Of a stretch of 64,000 nucleotides of DNA, positions 16,821 to 26,286 are shown in pieces. The number at the start of each line of letters is the position of its first letter. The stretch's first letter is position 1. This DNA is from JBKEAR01 sp047972425. Its GTDB lineage: Bacteria; Pseudomonadota; Alphaproteobacteria; JBKEAR01. The stretch covers positions 1-64,000 of the forward strand of contig JBKEAR010000004.1 of NCBI GenBank assembly GCA_047972425.1, given 5' to 3'. The position numbers were made by a program, and so were the translations under genes. Under the pieces are notes generated by a model. It worked only from the letters and a program-made list of their open reading frames with translations. It had not been told where the DNA came from and ran no database searches.

Positions 16821-18086
16821 TTACTTTACCTTATCCAAATAGGGTGCTAATTGGCGTAAATAACGCTCTAAAATGCCGTTACCTAATGCATTTGCCCAAT
16901 TTTGCGTATTCTGAGATTTGCTATTGGCTTGGTCGCGATTGGTAAGCCAATAAAACAAGCGTTCATAAAGTTCATCGGGGGTAAAAACTTGCTCCGCAAT
17001 ATTTTGATTAAGCATCATTTCGGTAATATGTTTAAAATTATTCATATCGGGCCCTAAGATGATGATATTCCCTGCTCTTGCCGGCTCTATGGGGTTTTGC
17101 CCGCCCCCTTTCGCAAAGCTGCGCCCCATTAATGTGGAGCCACCCAAGGTATAAAACTCGGTAGCATGCCCCATAATATCAAATAAAAATACCCCGCCTT
17201 CTTTTGGTAACTCACCGCGACTTTTGCGGGTAACAACAAGCCCTTTTTCTAATAACATGGCCTCTATGGCATCGCTGCGCTCAGCATGGCGGGGCATAAT
17301 GCATGTATGAATATCGGGGATTTCTTTTAATAAACGCAAATGAATATCGGCGGCAATCTCTTCTTCACCCTCGTGAGTCGAGGCATATAACCAGCGTTTT
17401 CTGCCCATAAGGGGCGATGGCGGATATTTAGGAACAATATTATTAAGCGGAACAAATTTTAAATTACCCAAATAGGCACTATTTTTAGCACCCAATGTTG
17501 ATAATCGTTGGGTATCCACCACACTTTGGCCATAACATTCCTTAAAGGCCGAGAGCATATATTTAATGCTTTTGGGTGTTCGTTGCCAATTTTTTAAACT
17601 TTTATCGGATATTCGGCCATTGACTAAAAAGGCAGGGATATCGCGTTTTTTAATCGCTTGTAAAAAATTTGGCCAAAATTCGGATTCAATAAATATCGCG
17701 GCTTTGGGTTGCCAATTATCCAAAAAGCGATTGACCCAAATGGGATAATCAATGGGGAAATATTGGTGAATAGCAACCTCGGGTAAATTTTTGCCCATAA
17801 TTTTTGCCGAGCTTGTTGTACCTGTGGTGACAACAAAGCGAAAATTGGGGTATTTTTTGGCAAGGGCGTTTATAAGGGTTAATGATGATAAGCTTTCACC
17901 CACACTTGCCGCATGCACCCAAATTACCGGATATTGCCGCCATGATAAATGACTTTTGCCACGGCGTTCATCTATGCGGTTTTTATCTTCTTTACCCCGC
18001 TTTAATCGTTTAGATAATATATAATTGGCCACCGGTTGCAGTGTATAACTGACTGAGGTATATAATGCTAACGGTAACGGGCGCAT
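16821..18086 (-). CDS. waaA: 3-deoxy-D-manno-octulosonic acid (Kdo) transferase
   Basis: GT30 glycosyltransferase that adds Kdo to lipid IVA at the cytoplasmic face of the inner membrane. 421 residues with an N-terminal membrane-contact helix. Motifs: WVHAASVGESLS, the catalytic Glu in FIESEFWPN, ASTHEGEEE and the donor-binding ILGPDMNNF and GGGQNPIEPA. Its ATG overlaps the DUF374 gene stop by one base (TAATG). Whether it adds one or two Kdo units cannot be read from the sequence. Confidence 0.95.
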   Translation of the reverse strand: MRPLPLALYTSVSYTLQPVANYILSKRLKRGKEDKNRIDERRGKSHLSWRQYPVIWVHAASVGESLSSLTLINALAKKYPNFRFVVTTGTTSSAKIMGKNLPEVAIHQYFPIDYPIWVNRFLDNWQPKAAIFIESEFWPNFLQAIKKRDIPAFLVNGRISDKSLKNWQRTPKSIKYMLSAFKECYGQSVVDTQRLSTLGAKNSAYLGNLKFVPLNNIVPKYPPSPLMGRKRWLYASTHEGEEEIAADIHLRLLKEIPDIHTCIMPRHAERSDAIEAMLLEKGLVVTRKSRGELPKEGGVFLFDIMGHATEFYTLGGSTLMGRSFAKGGGQNPIEPARAGNIIILGPDMNNFKHITEMMLNQNIAEQVFTPDELYERLFYWLTNRDQANSKSQNTQNWANALGNGILERYLRQLAPYLDKVK

Positions 18087-18832
18087 TATGGCTTACCTTT
18101 GCTTTTATTGAGCTGGCCACAAATTGCATCGGCCTCTTGGGTTATTTTATTCAGCTCATTCTCTAATTTTTGTTTATACTGCAATAGGCTATCACCTTTG
18201 GCATCTTTGGGTATATGGATTGGCTCTCCCCATACTATCGCCATTTTACCAAAGGGGAAAGGAATAAAAAACTGATCCCAACTATTTACGCGTTTTGCCA
18301 AGCTTGATGATAACCCTACCGGAATAATCGGCACTTGCGATAATCTGGCCGCTGCCAATATGCCATCGCTCACTTTAAATGCCGGGCCTTTAGGGCCATC
18401 GGGGGTAAAACAAACTGAATATTGATTTTGTACGGTATCCACCACCTCTTTTAGCGCTTTTATGCCATCTTTGCCAGTTGAGCCCGCAATAGTGCCAATA
18501 TGTAATTTGCCGATAACATTAGAGATTATTTGGCCGTCATTATGGTTGGATATCAGCATGGATACCGGATAACGCCCCAAATGCCATGTTGCCGGCGCAT
18601 AACATAAGCGCCCATGCCAAAAACAGCCCAACATATTTACTTTTGCCGAGGTAAAATCTTGGGCAAGCTCCGGGTGTATAATTTTTTTACGCGCGGTAAA
18701 ATAAACAAAACGCAAATAAAAAGCTATGAGATGAGCAATGATATTTTGCACCGCGGGGCGCTCTAAAAAAGCATAGAGTTTTTTGCGTTTATCACGGCGT
18801 TTCTTTTTAAGCTCTTTGGCTTTTTTATCCAA
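18086..18832 (-). CDS. DUF374 family acyltransferase (LpxJ-like)
   Basis: 248-residue membrane-associated protein of the DUF374 family, related to lysophospholipid and lipid A acyltransferases; a Helicobacter member of this family (LpxJ) is a late lipid A acyltransferase. Signatures: CFWHGRLCY, ISNHNDGQIISNVIG (with the acyltransferase-like HND in place of HxxxxD) and TPDGPKGPAFKVSDG. The start is TTG at 18832 with AGGA 8 bases upstream, overlapping the pmbA stop region. Its place between pmbA and waaA-lpxK supports a lipid A role. The exact acyl acceptor is unknown. Confidence 0.85.
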   Translation of the reverse strand: MDKKAKELKKKRRDKRKKLYAFLERPAVQNIIAHLIAFYLRFVYFTARKKIIHPELAQDFTSAKVNMLGCFWHGRLCYAPATWHLGRYPVSMLISNHNDGQIISNVIGKLHIGTIAGSTGKDGIKALKEVVDTVQNQYSVCFTPDGPKGPAFKVSDGILAAARLSQVPIIPVGLSSSLAKRVNSWDQFFIPFPFGKMAIVWGEPIHIPKDAKGDSLLQYKQKLENELNKITQEADAICGQLNKSKGKP

Positions 18833-18843
18833 AATGACTATCC

Positions 18844-20190
18844 TTAACTTTGCCCTGCAACCGTTAACTCACCTACGGCAAATGTTGGTGTTGCAATCGT
18901 ATAGGCCATATCTATATCATCAGCAGCCTGTAGATTATTTAACATATCTAACAAATTGCCTGCAATAGTAAAGTTATTTATCGCTTGCCCAAAACTACCA
19001 TCGGCATTGATTAAAAATCCGCTTGCCCCTTGCGAATAATCACCGGTAATCATATTGGTGCCCATACCCATGACATCGGTAATATAAATGCCCCCTCCAT
19101 TTTGTTGCATCAGCTCGCTTATGGGGATGTTGCCACCCATTAGGGCTAAATTGGTGGTAGAGGGTGATGGTGCAGAGCTTACTGAACGTGCCCCCGATGC
19201 TGTTGATACCAAGCCCAGCTCTTTAGCAGAGCGTTCATCTAACACCCAGCTTTTTAAAATACCATCTTGAACAAAGGCATTTTCTTGGCTGAGTTTACCA
19301 TCACCATCAAATGGACGAGAAGCTAAGCCCCTTTTTAATAACGGATTATCAATTAAACTTAAATGGCTGGGGATAATATTTTTACTCATATAATCTAATA
19401 AAAAACTCGATTTTTGAATGATGGATAAACCGTTAATGGCTCCAGCTAAAGATTGCACAATCCGCCGTGCGATGCGTGGGTCAAACACAATATGATATTT
19501 GCCCGTTTTGGGGATTATCGGGTTCAGCCGCTTTAAAGTTCGTTTCGCTGCTTCATCGCCGATTTCCTGATTATTTTTTAAATCCTGCCAATAAATTTTT
19601 TGGTCATAGGCATAATCCCTTTCCATATGCTCCCCGGCACCACCTAATACAGATACCGATTTACCAAAGGAAGAGCGCTGATAGCTTGCGGCAAATCCGT
19701 AAGAATTTACCATAGCAACCATCATTTTATTTTGCGATACCGATGCCCCTAAACTTTGACTAATGCCTTTATGGCTTAATGCAATATCTTCTAAAACTAA
19801 AGCGGTTTCCTTTAAATCTTCGGGTGAAATTTCTGTATCATCATATAAATCAAGCTGAATATCTGGCGCTTTAGAATGTTCGGCAATGACAGCATATTTA
19901 TCTTTAGGTAAAATTTTGGCTCTCACAATTAAATCATCAACAATTTCATCACTATTCCAAGCGCCATCATCACTTAACGATGTCATGGCTTGGCGGCCAT
20001 TAATGATGACACGCAAGCCCAAATCCTGATGGTTGGAATATTCGACTTCTTCTAACTTTTGGTTACGAACCTCTAAACCTTCACTTATAGATGTTACCGA
20101 TATGGCATCGGCAGCATCGGCACCTTTTTCTTTGGCCTTATGCACCAAATCTTCGAGCTTTTGTAAAATTTCACTTGCAGATACTTGCAC
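18844..20190 (-). CDS. pmbA: TldE/PmbA metalloprotease subunit
   Basis: Partner of TldD in the TldD/TldE protease, which cleaves small peptides (CcdA, microcin B17 leader, other modified peptides). TldE itself lacks the zinc motif; none is seen. 448 residues; family signatures include LGLRVIINGRQA, GFAASYQRSS, VFDPRIARRIVQSLAGAING and a C-terminal TNMITGDYSQGASGF. I chose the GTG at 20190 because GGAG stands exactly 7 bases upstream; a longer frame to 20262 has no support. The gene heads the lipid A operon and is divergent from tldD (94 bases apart). Confidence 0.94.
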   Translation of the reverse strand: MQVSASEILQKLEDLVHKAKEKGADAADAISVTSISEGLEVRNQKLEEVEYSNHQDLGLRVIINGRQAMTSLSDDGAWNSDEIVDDLIVRAKILPKDKYAVIAEHSKAPDIQLDLYDDTEISPEDLKETALVLEDIALSHKGISQSLGASVSQNKMMVAMVNSYGFAASYQRSSFGKSVSVLGGAGEHMERDYAYDQKIYWQDLKNNQEIGDEAAKRTLKRLNPIIPKTGKYHIVFDPRIARRIVQSLAGAINGLSIIQKSSFLLDYMSKNIIPSHLSLIDNPLLKRGLASRPFDGDGKLSQENAFVQDGILKSWVLDERSAKELGLVSTASGARSVSSAPSPSTTNLALMGGNIPISELMQQNGGGIYITDVMGMGTNMITGDYSQGASGFLINADGSFGQAINNFTIAGNLLDMLNNLQAADDIDMAYTIATPTFAVGELTVAGQS

Positions 20191-20284
20191 TTTTTTTCTC
20201 CAAATGCTTATATATATTTTTAATAATGCTATTAAGTTAAGCCGAAATGCTTTAACAATCAAGCTTTAGAGAAACTTTAGGAGC

Positions 20285-21691
20285 ATGTCTTTGTCGATTA
20301 TTAAAATTGCCCAATCCAGCCCTTGGGTGGCTGAAAATGTGAACCAATGTTTATATGCCTTTGACGATGGTGAATTATATGTGGAAGAAAGCCAAATATC
20401 GGCAATTTCTTGGGATAACGATAAAATTAAAACCGCAACTATTTCTTCCGATAGCGGTTTTGGTCTCCGTGCGGTGCAAGGCGAAGTTACTGGTTATGCC
20501 CATGCATCTGTTTTAAGTAAGGATAGTCTTGAGCAAGCTGTTCAAACCGTTAGCACAATTGGAAAGTCTAACCAATCCTTTACCCAAGCCATTATGGCAA
20601 AACATAATTTATATGCAAGCCAAGCCCCCCTTGCTCATGTTAATTTAGAGCAACAAATTGCCTTTATTAAAGACATCGATGCTTATTTGCGCCAAAAGGA
20701 TAACCGGGTAGAGCATGTGAGCATTAGCCTTGTGGGTAGCCATCAATCAGTTGCAATTTACCGCCCCGATAATGGTTGGCTTAACGATGAGCGCCCTTTA
20801 CTCCGCTTAAATATATCTGTTCTGTTAAAGCAAGGGGATAAAAGAGAACGTGGGTCGGACGGATTTGGCGGCCGCCAAGATTTTGCAGCCTTAATGGGCG
20901 AATCTCAATGGAAAGAAGCTGCCGATAGAGCCTTGCTCATGGCAGCCATCAACCTAGAAGCCATTGCTGCCCCCGCGGGCGAAATGTCGGTTGTGTTGGG
21001 TAATGGTTGGCCGGGTGTGTTATTGCACGAGGCTGTAGGCCATGGTTTAGAGGGCGATTTTAACCGCAAAGGCTCATCGGTATTTTCAGAGCTGATGGGG
21101 CAACGTGTGGCCGCTAAAGGTGTTACGGTTATTGACCAAGGGGATATCCCAAATTTGCGTGGCTCGCTCAATATGGATGATGAAGGCACGCCCACCCAAA
21201 GAAATATACTGATAGAAGATGGTATTTTAAAAAATTATATGCAGGATCGGCAAAATGCACGGCTGATGAATGTTGCCCCCACAGGGAATGGCCGCCGCGA
21301 AAGTTACCGCCATGCGCCCATGCCACGCATGACTAATACATTTATGGAAGACGGCGATTATAGTGCCGATGAAATTATTGCCTCCCTTAAAAAAGGAATA
21401 TATGCCGAAAGTTTTGGTGGTGGCCAAGTGGATATTACATCTGGTCAATTTGTATTTTCCTGTACCCAAGCATGGCTTGTAGAAAACGGGCAAAAAATTG
21501 CACCATTAAAAGGGGCAACACTGATAGGCTCGGGCGCGCAAAGCTTAAAGCATATCTCGATGATTGGTAACGATGCCGCCTTAGACCGTGGTGTGGGCAC
21601 TTGCGGCAAAGCCGGGCAATCGGTACCTGTAGGTGTTGGTCAACCCACTTTACGCATTGATAACATGACTGTTGGTGGGCAATCGGTATAA
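20285..21691 (+). CDS. tldD: TldD metalloprotease
   Basis: Catalytic subunit of the TldD/TldE zinc protease. 468 residues. The HExxxH motif is seen as LHEAVGHGLEGD with His248, Glu249 and His253; other signatures are FGLRAVQGEVTGYA, LRGSLNMDDEGTPT and GGQVDITSGQFVFS. AGGAG lies directly before the ATG. Having tldD and tldE side by side but divergent suggests shared control. Its 3' end meets xseA, convergent, with one base between. Confidence 0.96.
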   Translation: MSLSIIKIAQSSPWVAENVNQCLYAFDDGELYVEESQISAISWDNDKIKTATISSDSGFGLRAVQGEVTGYAHASVLSKDSLEQAVQTVSTIGKSNQSFTQAIMAKHNLYASQAPLAHVNLEQQIAFIKDIDAYLRQKDNRVEHVSISLVGSHQSVAIYRPDNGWLNDERPLLRLNISVLLKQGDKRERGSDGFGGRQDFAALMGESQWKEAADRALLMAAINLEAIAAPAGEMSVVLGNGWPGVLLHEAVGHGLEGDFNRKGSSVFSELMGQRVAAKGVTVIDQGDIPNLRGSLNMDDEGTPTQRNILIEDGILKNYMQDRQNARLMNVAPTGNGRRESYRHAPMPRMTNTFMEDGDYSADEIIASLKKGIYAESFGGGQVDITSGQFVFSCTQAWLVENGQKIAPLKGATLIGSGAQSLKHISMIGNDAALDRGVGTCGKAGQSVPVGVGQPTLRIDNMTVGGQSV

Positions 21692-21692
21692 G

Positions 21693-23111
21693 TTAACCAA
21701 ATAAATCGCCTTGGGATTGTTTGGTGGATTGTTTAGGCTGTTTTTTCTTTTTGGGCGTGGTTGTGCGCCCTGCCTTCATGGCTTTTTGTGTGCCATCTTG
21801 CAAATGCAACGTAAAAATATCGGGTAGCTTTGATTTTTGGGTAATCACATGGCCATTATCGTCTGTTACCATGGCATAACCCCTATCCAAAATATTTTGG
21901 TGCGATAGATTTTTAAGTTGTGCACCATACATATTCAAGCGGTTATCCGCTTGTTGTAAAATGCCACGGATTTTTTGTTGCAAATGATGGGTTAAATTTT
22001 CTAAACGATAATCCATGTTTTTTAAACGTTCATACGGGCTGCGCAATGAAGCCGATAGAATATTGAGCTTTTGCTGGTTGTTCTCAAACAAACGTTCAAT
22101 ATTTAATCGCTCTCCCCATAAATCAAGGCGTTGGGCATATTCATCAAGCTTGCGTGGAATATTGGTTATCCGTGCCGATTGATAATTTAATCTTTCTTTG
22201 CGCCTTTGCATATTTTGTAAAGCCAAACGAATAAGATGGCTTTCACTTTCTTTAAGTGCCAAATAAATATCTTGCCTTACGGGTACGGCTATTTCGGCAG
22301 CACCTGTGGGAGTAGGCGCACGCCTATCAGCTGCATAATCGGCCAATGTTGTATCGGTCTCATGGCCAACAGCCGAAATTATCGGGATTGTACTTTCATA
22401 AATCGCCCGCACTACATTTTCTTCATTAAAGCACCATAAATCCTCTAAACTTCCCCCACCACGGGCAACAATAATCACATCGGGCTTATTTTGTTGCAAT
22501 TGGTTAAAACCCTTAATTGCCTCGCTAATTTGTTGTGCCGCACCCTCGCCTTGCACCAAAGTTGGCCAAACGATGACATGGGTCGGAAAGCGCTCACTCA
22601 CTCGGTGTAAAATATCACGAATGACTGAGCCTGTGGGTGAAGTTACAACCCCAATGATTTGCGGCATAAAAGGGAGCGATTTTTTATGAGATTCTTCAAA
22701 TAACCCCTCAGCAGCTAACTTCTTTTTGCGTTCTTCTAATAGCTTTAATAAAGCCCCCTCACCCGTTAGCTCCATATTATCGACAATAATTTGATAGTTC
22801 GACCGCCCCGCATAGGTGGTAATTTTTCCGGTGGCACGAACCTCTAAACCATCTTCGGGTGTAAGCTTTAACTGTGCGGCTGTACCTCGCCAACAAATGG
22901 CATTAATCACAGCATCTTCATCTTTAAGGCTAAAATAAATATGCCCCGATGCCGCCTTTTTAAGCCCCGATATTTCACCACGGATACGAACATAACTAAA
23001 ATTATCCTCAACCACATTACGTAGCTGGTGCGAGATTTCACTGACCGAATATTCTAAAATATTTGCCCGTTCCGAAAAAAAACCACCTAAATTGTCTATA
23101 TCTTCTTGCAC
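21693..23111 (-). CDS. xseA: Exodeoxyribonuclease VII large subunit
   Basis: Catalytic subunit of ExoVII, a single-strand DNA exonuclease of repair and recombination. 472 residues: N-terminal OB fold with YSVSEISHQLRNVVED and ISGLKKAASGHIYFSLKDE, catalytic domain with GVVTSPTGSVIRDILHR, IVARGGGSLEDLWCFNEE, SAVGHETDTTLADYAADRRA, then a long coiled coil and a basic tail (PKKKKQPK). The start is GTG at 23111, with AAGGA 8 bases upstream. The small subunit xseB is not nearby. Confidence 0.95.
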   Translation of the reverse strand: MQEDIDNLGGFFSERANILEYSVSEISHQLRNVVEDNFSYVRIRGEISGLKKAASGHIYFSLKDEDAVINAICWRGTAAQLKLTPEDGLEVRATGKITTYAGRSNYQIIVDNMELTGEGALLKLLEERKKKLAAEGLFEESHKKSLPFMPQIIGVVTSPTGSVIRDILHRVSERFPTHVIVWPTLVQGEGAAQQISEAIKGFNQLQQNKPDVIIVARGGGSLEDLWCFNEENVVRAIYESTIPIISAVGHETDTTLADYAADRRAPTPTGAAEIAVPVRQDIYLALKESESHLIRLALQNMQRRKERLNYQSARITNIPRKLDEYAQRLDLWGERLNIERLFENNQQKLNILSASLRSPYERLKNMDYRLENLTHHLQQKIRGILQQADNRLNMYGAQLKNLSHQNILDRGYAMVTDDNGHVITQKSKLPDIFTLHLQDGTQKAMKAGRTTTPKKKKQPKQSTKQSQGDLFG

Positions 23112-23198
23112 TTAGTCTTCCTTAGGATAAAATAAAATGATTAACCAAGTTTAATCGAATAATCGTTAAAAGTTAAGCCTTAATAATTGGAGATCGAC

Positions 23199-24830
23199 AT
23201 GATAGAAAAAACCAACAGCTATTTAGCCCTTGAGGAACATTTTGGCCATATGAAATATGAAAATATGCGCGAAATGTTCAAAAAAGACCCTAAACGTTTT
23301 GAAAAATTTTCAATTAAGCTTGATGATTTACTATTAGATTATTCAAAAAATATCATTACATCCGAAACCATGGACAAACTTTTTGCTTTAGCCAAAGAAG
23401 CCAATGTAGAAGGCTGGCGCGAAGATATGTTTAATGGGGTGCATATCAACTTAACTGAAGACCGTGCTGTTTTACATACCGCATTGCGCTACCAAGGCGA
23501 TGAACCCTTTGTAGTGGACGGCCAAAATGTACGTGAAGATGTTGCCAATGTATTGGCTCATATGGCCGAGTTTTCCGATAAAATCCGATCCGGCGAATGG
23601 AAAGGCGCCACCGGGCGCGAAATTTGCGATGTGGTGAACATTGGTATTGGTGGCTCTGACCTTGGCCCTGTAATGGCTTACGAAAGTTTGGTGCCTTACC
23701 AACATGATCGGGTAAAATGTCATTTTGTATCCAATGTGGACGGCACACATATTATTGAAACCATTAAAGATTTAGACCCCGAAACCACTTTATTTTTAGT
23801 GGCATCTAAAACATTTACCACCCAAGAAACCCTTACCAATGCCCATACAGCACGCGATTGGTTAGTCAGCGCCTTAGGCGAAGATGCCGTGGCTTATCAT
23901 TTTGCTGCCCTTTCAACCAATGCTGCCGAGGTAAGTAAATTTGGTATTAATACCGATAATATGTTCCCGTTTTGGAACTGGGTTGGTGGGCGTTATTCTT
24001 TATGGTCGGCCATTGGTTTATCCGTTATGATTGCCATTGGTGCAGAAAACTTTAATGCCATGCTTAAAGGTGCTTACGATATGGATATGCACTTCCGTTA
24101 CGCGCCTATGCAAGAAAATATCCCTGTTATTTTAGGTTTGCTCGGTGTTTGGTATCGTAACTTCTTTAACTATCCGGCCATTGGTATTTTACCTTATGAT
24201 CAATATATGCATCGTTTTGCCGCTTACTTCCAACAAGCCGATATGGAAAGCAACGGGAAATCGGCCATGAAAGATGGTGATTTTACCGAAATTAATACCG
24301 GCCCTATTCTATTTGGTGAACCCGGAACCAACGGCCAGCATAGTTTTTATCAGCTCATTCACCAAGGTACAACACCCATACCTTGCGATTTTATTGCCCC
24401 AGCCATTTCTCATAATCCGGTGGGGGATCATCATCAAAAACTATTATCCAACTTTTTTGCCCAAACCGAAGCCTTAATGCGTGGTAAAAATAAAAGCGAA
24501 GCCGAATTGGAACTTGAAGTTCAAGGTAAATCACCCAATGAAATTAAAGCTTTATTACCCCATAAAATATTCCCCGGCAATCGCCCAACCAACTCTATTT
24601 TAGTTAAAGAGATTACCCCTTATTCATTGGGGCAGCTGGTTGCTATGTATGAACATAAAATCTTTGTGCAAGGTGTTATTTGGAATATCAACAGCTTTGA
24701 CCAATGGGGTGTGGAGCTTGGCAAACAATTAGCCAATTCTATTTTACCAGAGCTTGAAAATAATACGAAAGTCGAAAGCCACGATAGCTCGACAAATGGC
24801 CTTATTAATCAGTATAAAAACTGGCGGTAA
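23199..24830 (+). CDS. pgi: Glucose-6-phosphate isomerase
   Basis: Interconverts glucose 6-phosphate and fructose 6-phosphate. 543 residues, the usual full-length class. Signatures: NIGIGGSDLGPVMAYE, VASKTFTTQET, VGGRYSLWSAIGLSV, FGEPGTNGQHSFYQLIHQGT (catalytic Glu and His) and FDQWGVELGKQLA. I set the ATG at 23199 because GGAG lies 6 bases upstream; an in-frame TTG four codons earlier overlaps that site. The last 22 bases overlap the esterase gene on the other strand. Confidence 0.97.
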   Translation: MIEKTNSYLALEEHFGHMKYENMREMFKKDPKRFEKFSIKLDDLLLDYSKNIITSETMDKLFALAKEANVEGWREDMFNGVHINLTEDRAVLHTALRYQGDEPFVVDGQNVREDVANVLAHMAEFSDKIRSGEWKGATGREICDVVNIGIGGSDLGPVMAYESLVPYQHDRVKCHFVSNVDGTHIIETIKDLDPETTLFLVASKTFTTQETLTNAHTARDWLVSALGEDAVAYHFAALSTNAAEVSKFGINTDNMFPFWNWVGGRYSLWSAIGLSVMIAIGAENFNAMLKGAYDMDMHFRYAPMQENIPVILGLLGVWYRNFFNYPAIGILPYDQYMHRFAAYFQQADMESNGKSAMKDGDFTEINTGPILFGEPGTNGQHSFYQLIHQGTTPIPCDFIAPAISHNPVGDHHQKLLSNFFAQTEALMRGKNKSEAELELEVQGKSPNEIKALLPHKIFPGNRPTNSILVKEITPYSLGQLVAMYEHKIFVQGVIWNINSFDQWGVELGKQLANSILPELENNTKVESHDSSTNGLINQYKNWR

Positions 24831-25465
24831 GCGCAACTCATAAGCTCTTCAGATAGCGGAATATGGCCGATATTTTCGATGATATGCAAGGAAATATCGG
24901 CCTTTTTTTGTTTAAGATACCCATAAAGCTCCTTTTGAAAAATAGGCTGAACAATCTTATCTTTACTGCCTGTAATAAGTGTAATGTTTTTAGCATTTAT
25001 ATCGGCTTTATCCAAAATTTCGTAAATACCATAACCGGCTATCGATATTATTTTTTGCGGTGCATGGGCTGTTAACAAACCATAATGCAAAGCCATCATT
25101 GCCCCTTGGGAATATCCGAGCAATGAATATTCTGTGGTTTGATAGTGCCGGCATAATGTTTGGATTACCTTATCAAGTTTATGAAATTCAGCTTCCATCG
25201 CCGGTATCAGCTGATGCTTGCGAATATCATCGGCATTTGCCCCCATAAAGGCTTCTTTCACCCGATTGCACATGGTAAACCAGCTATAACCTTGCACATT
25301 TTCACGCCAATATGGGGCTTCTATTGCAACCAACAAATAATTATTCAAATCTGGGAACAACCTAAAAAATTGTACCATCTCATTTTTATCCATACCCCAA
25401 CCATGCAACATGAATAATATGGATTTTATCGGGTATTTTGGATTATTGGTTTGATATTTTAGCAT
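24809..25465 (-). CDS. Phospholipase/carboxylesterase-family alpha/beta hydrolase
   Basis: 218-residue cytoplasmic hydrolase. The oxyanion region is LFMLHGWGMD; the nucleophile elbow GYSQGA (GxSxG) supplies the catalytic Ser, followed by an Asp in TGSKDKIV and a His in IENIGHIPL, so the triad is complete. Length and layout match the small carboxylesterase/phospholipase 2 family (acyl-protein thioesterase-like). The natural substrate is unknown. It is convergent with pgi and overlaps its end by 22 bases. Confidence 0.85.
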   Translation of the reverse strand: MLKYQTNNPKYPIKSILFMLHGWGMDKNEMVQFFRLFPDLNNYLLVAIEAPYWRENVQGYSWFTMCNRVKEAFMGANADDIRKHQLIPAMEAEFHKLDKVIQTLCRHYQTTEYSLLGYSQGAMMALHYGLLTAHAPQKIISIAGYGIYEILDKADINAKNITLITGSKDKIVQPIFQKELYGYLKQKKADISLHIIENIGHIPLSEELMSCAYRQFLY

Positions 25466-25513
25466 TTTTTATTCATCATAATTAAACCTTAAAAATCAAT
25501 TATAGATGAGTTT

Positions 25514-26221
25514 ATGAAAATATTAAGAATTTTATCGGTTATTATTGCAGTTTTAGGAAGTTTGATGATTTTTTATTTTTATCAAAACTTCGATTATGCA
25601 AAACCTGTTTCTTTAAACCGCGGTTCAGAAACCGTGCAATCGGTTATGCAAAAAATTGATGTACCGGCATCGGCACGTTGGCAATCTTATCTCAATAAAA
25701 AGAATATCGATATTCATAATATTTCAGCTATTACCCTCATTGGCCTAAAAAAAGAAAAACAATTAGAAATTTGGGTAAAAAACAATGGACAATGGGTGAA
25801 ATTACGCACCATGCCGATATTAGGAGCATCGGGCGGTATGGGGCATAAATATCGCCAAGGGGATTGGCAAGTGCCCGAAGGCTTATATGACCTCGATTAT
25901 TTTAACCCCAATTCCCAAGCCCATTTAAGCATACATGTTAATTACCCCAATGCCGATGATAAAGCTTGGGCTAAAGAAGAAGGCCGTAGCAATTTGGGTG
26001 GTGATATTATGGTGCATGGTAAGCGTAGTTCTATCGGTTGTTTGGCCATGGGCAATGTGGGGGCAGAGGATATTTTTTGGCTGATTAATAAAGTTGGGTT
26101 AAAAAATAGCAATATCATCATTAGCCCTTATGATATGCGCTCGCAAAATCTGAGCTTTCCTGAGGGGCGCATCGCTATTCGTTATCAGCAAATAAAAGAT
26201 GCTTTACAGGATTACCGTTAA
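25514..26221 (+). CDS. L,D-transpeptidase-fold (YkuD) envelope protein, YafK/DpaA-like
   Basis: 235 residues: an N-terminal membrane anchor or uncleaved signal (about 4-26) and a periplasmic YkuD domain. The catalytic motif is VHGKRSSIGCLAMG with His168 and Cys176. The preceding PEGLYDLDYFNPNSQAH and SIHVNYPNADD stretches resemble YafK (also LdtF/DpaA), which in E. coli cleaves the link between Braun lipoprotein and peptidoglycan rather than forming crosslinks. Acting on peptidoglycan or its attached lipoprotein is therefore likely; which of the two is inference. Single gene, 65 bases before mutL. Confidence 0.85.
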   Translation: MKILRILSVIIAVLGSLMIFYFYQNFDYAKPVSLNRGSETVQSVMQKIDVPASARWQSYLNKKNIDIHNISAITLIGLKKEKQLEIWVKNNGQWVKLRTMPILGASGGMGHKYRQGDWQVPEGLYDLDYFNPNSQAHLSIHVNYPNADDKAWAKEEGRSNLGGDIMVHGKRSSIGCLAMGNVGAEDIFWLINKVGLKNSNIIISPYDMRSQNLSFPEGRIAIRYQQIKDALQDYR

Positions 26222-26286
26222 AGAGCCGATTGTATTTTTTTTCTATTCGGATTATCTTTAAGATAATAAAATAAAGGAAGATTTTA

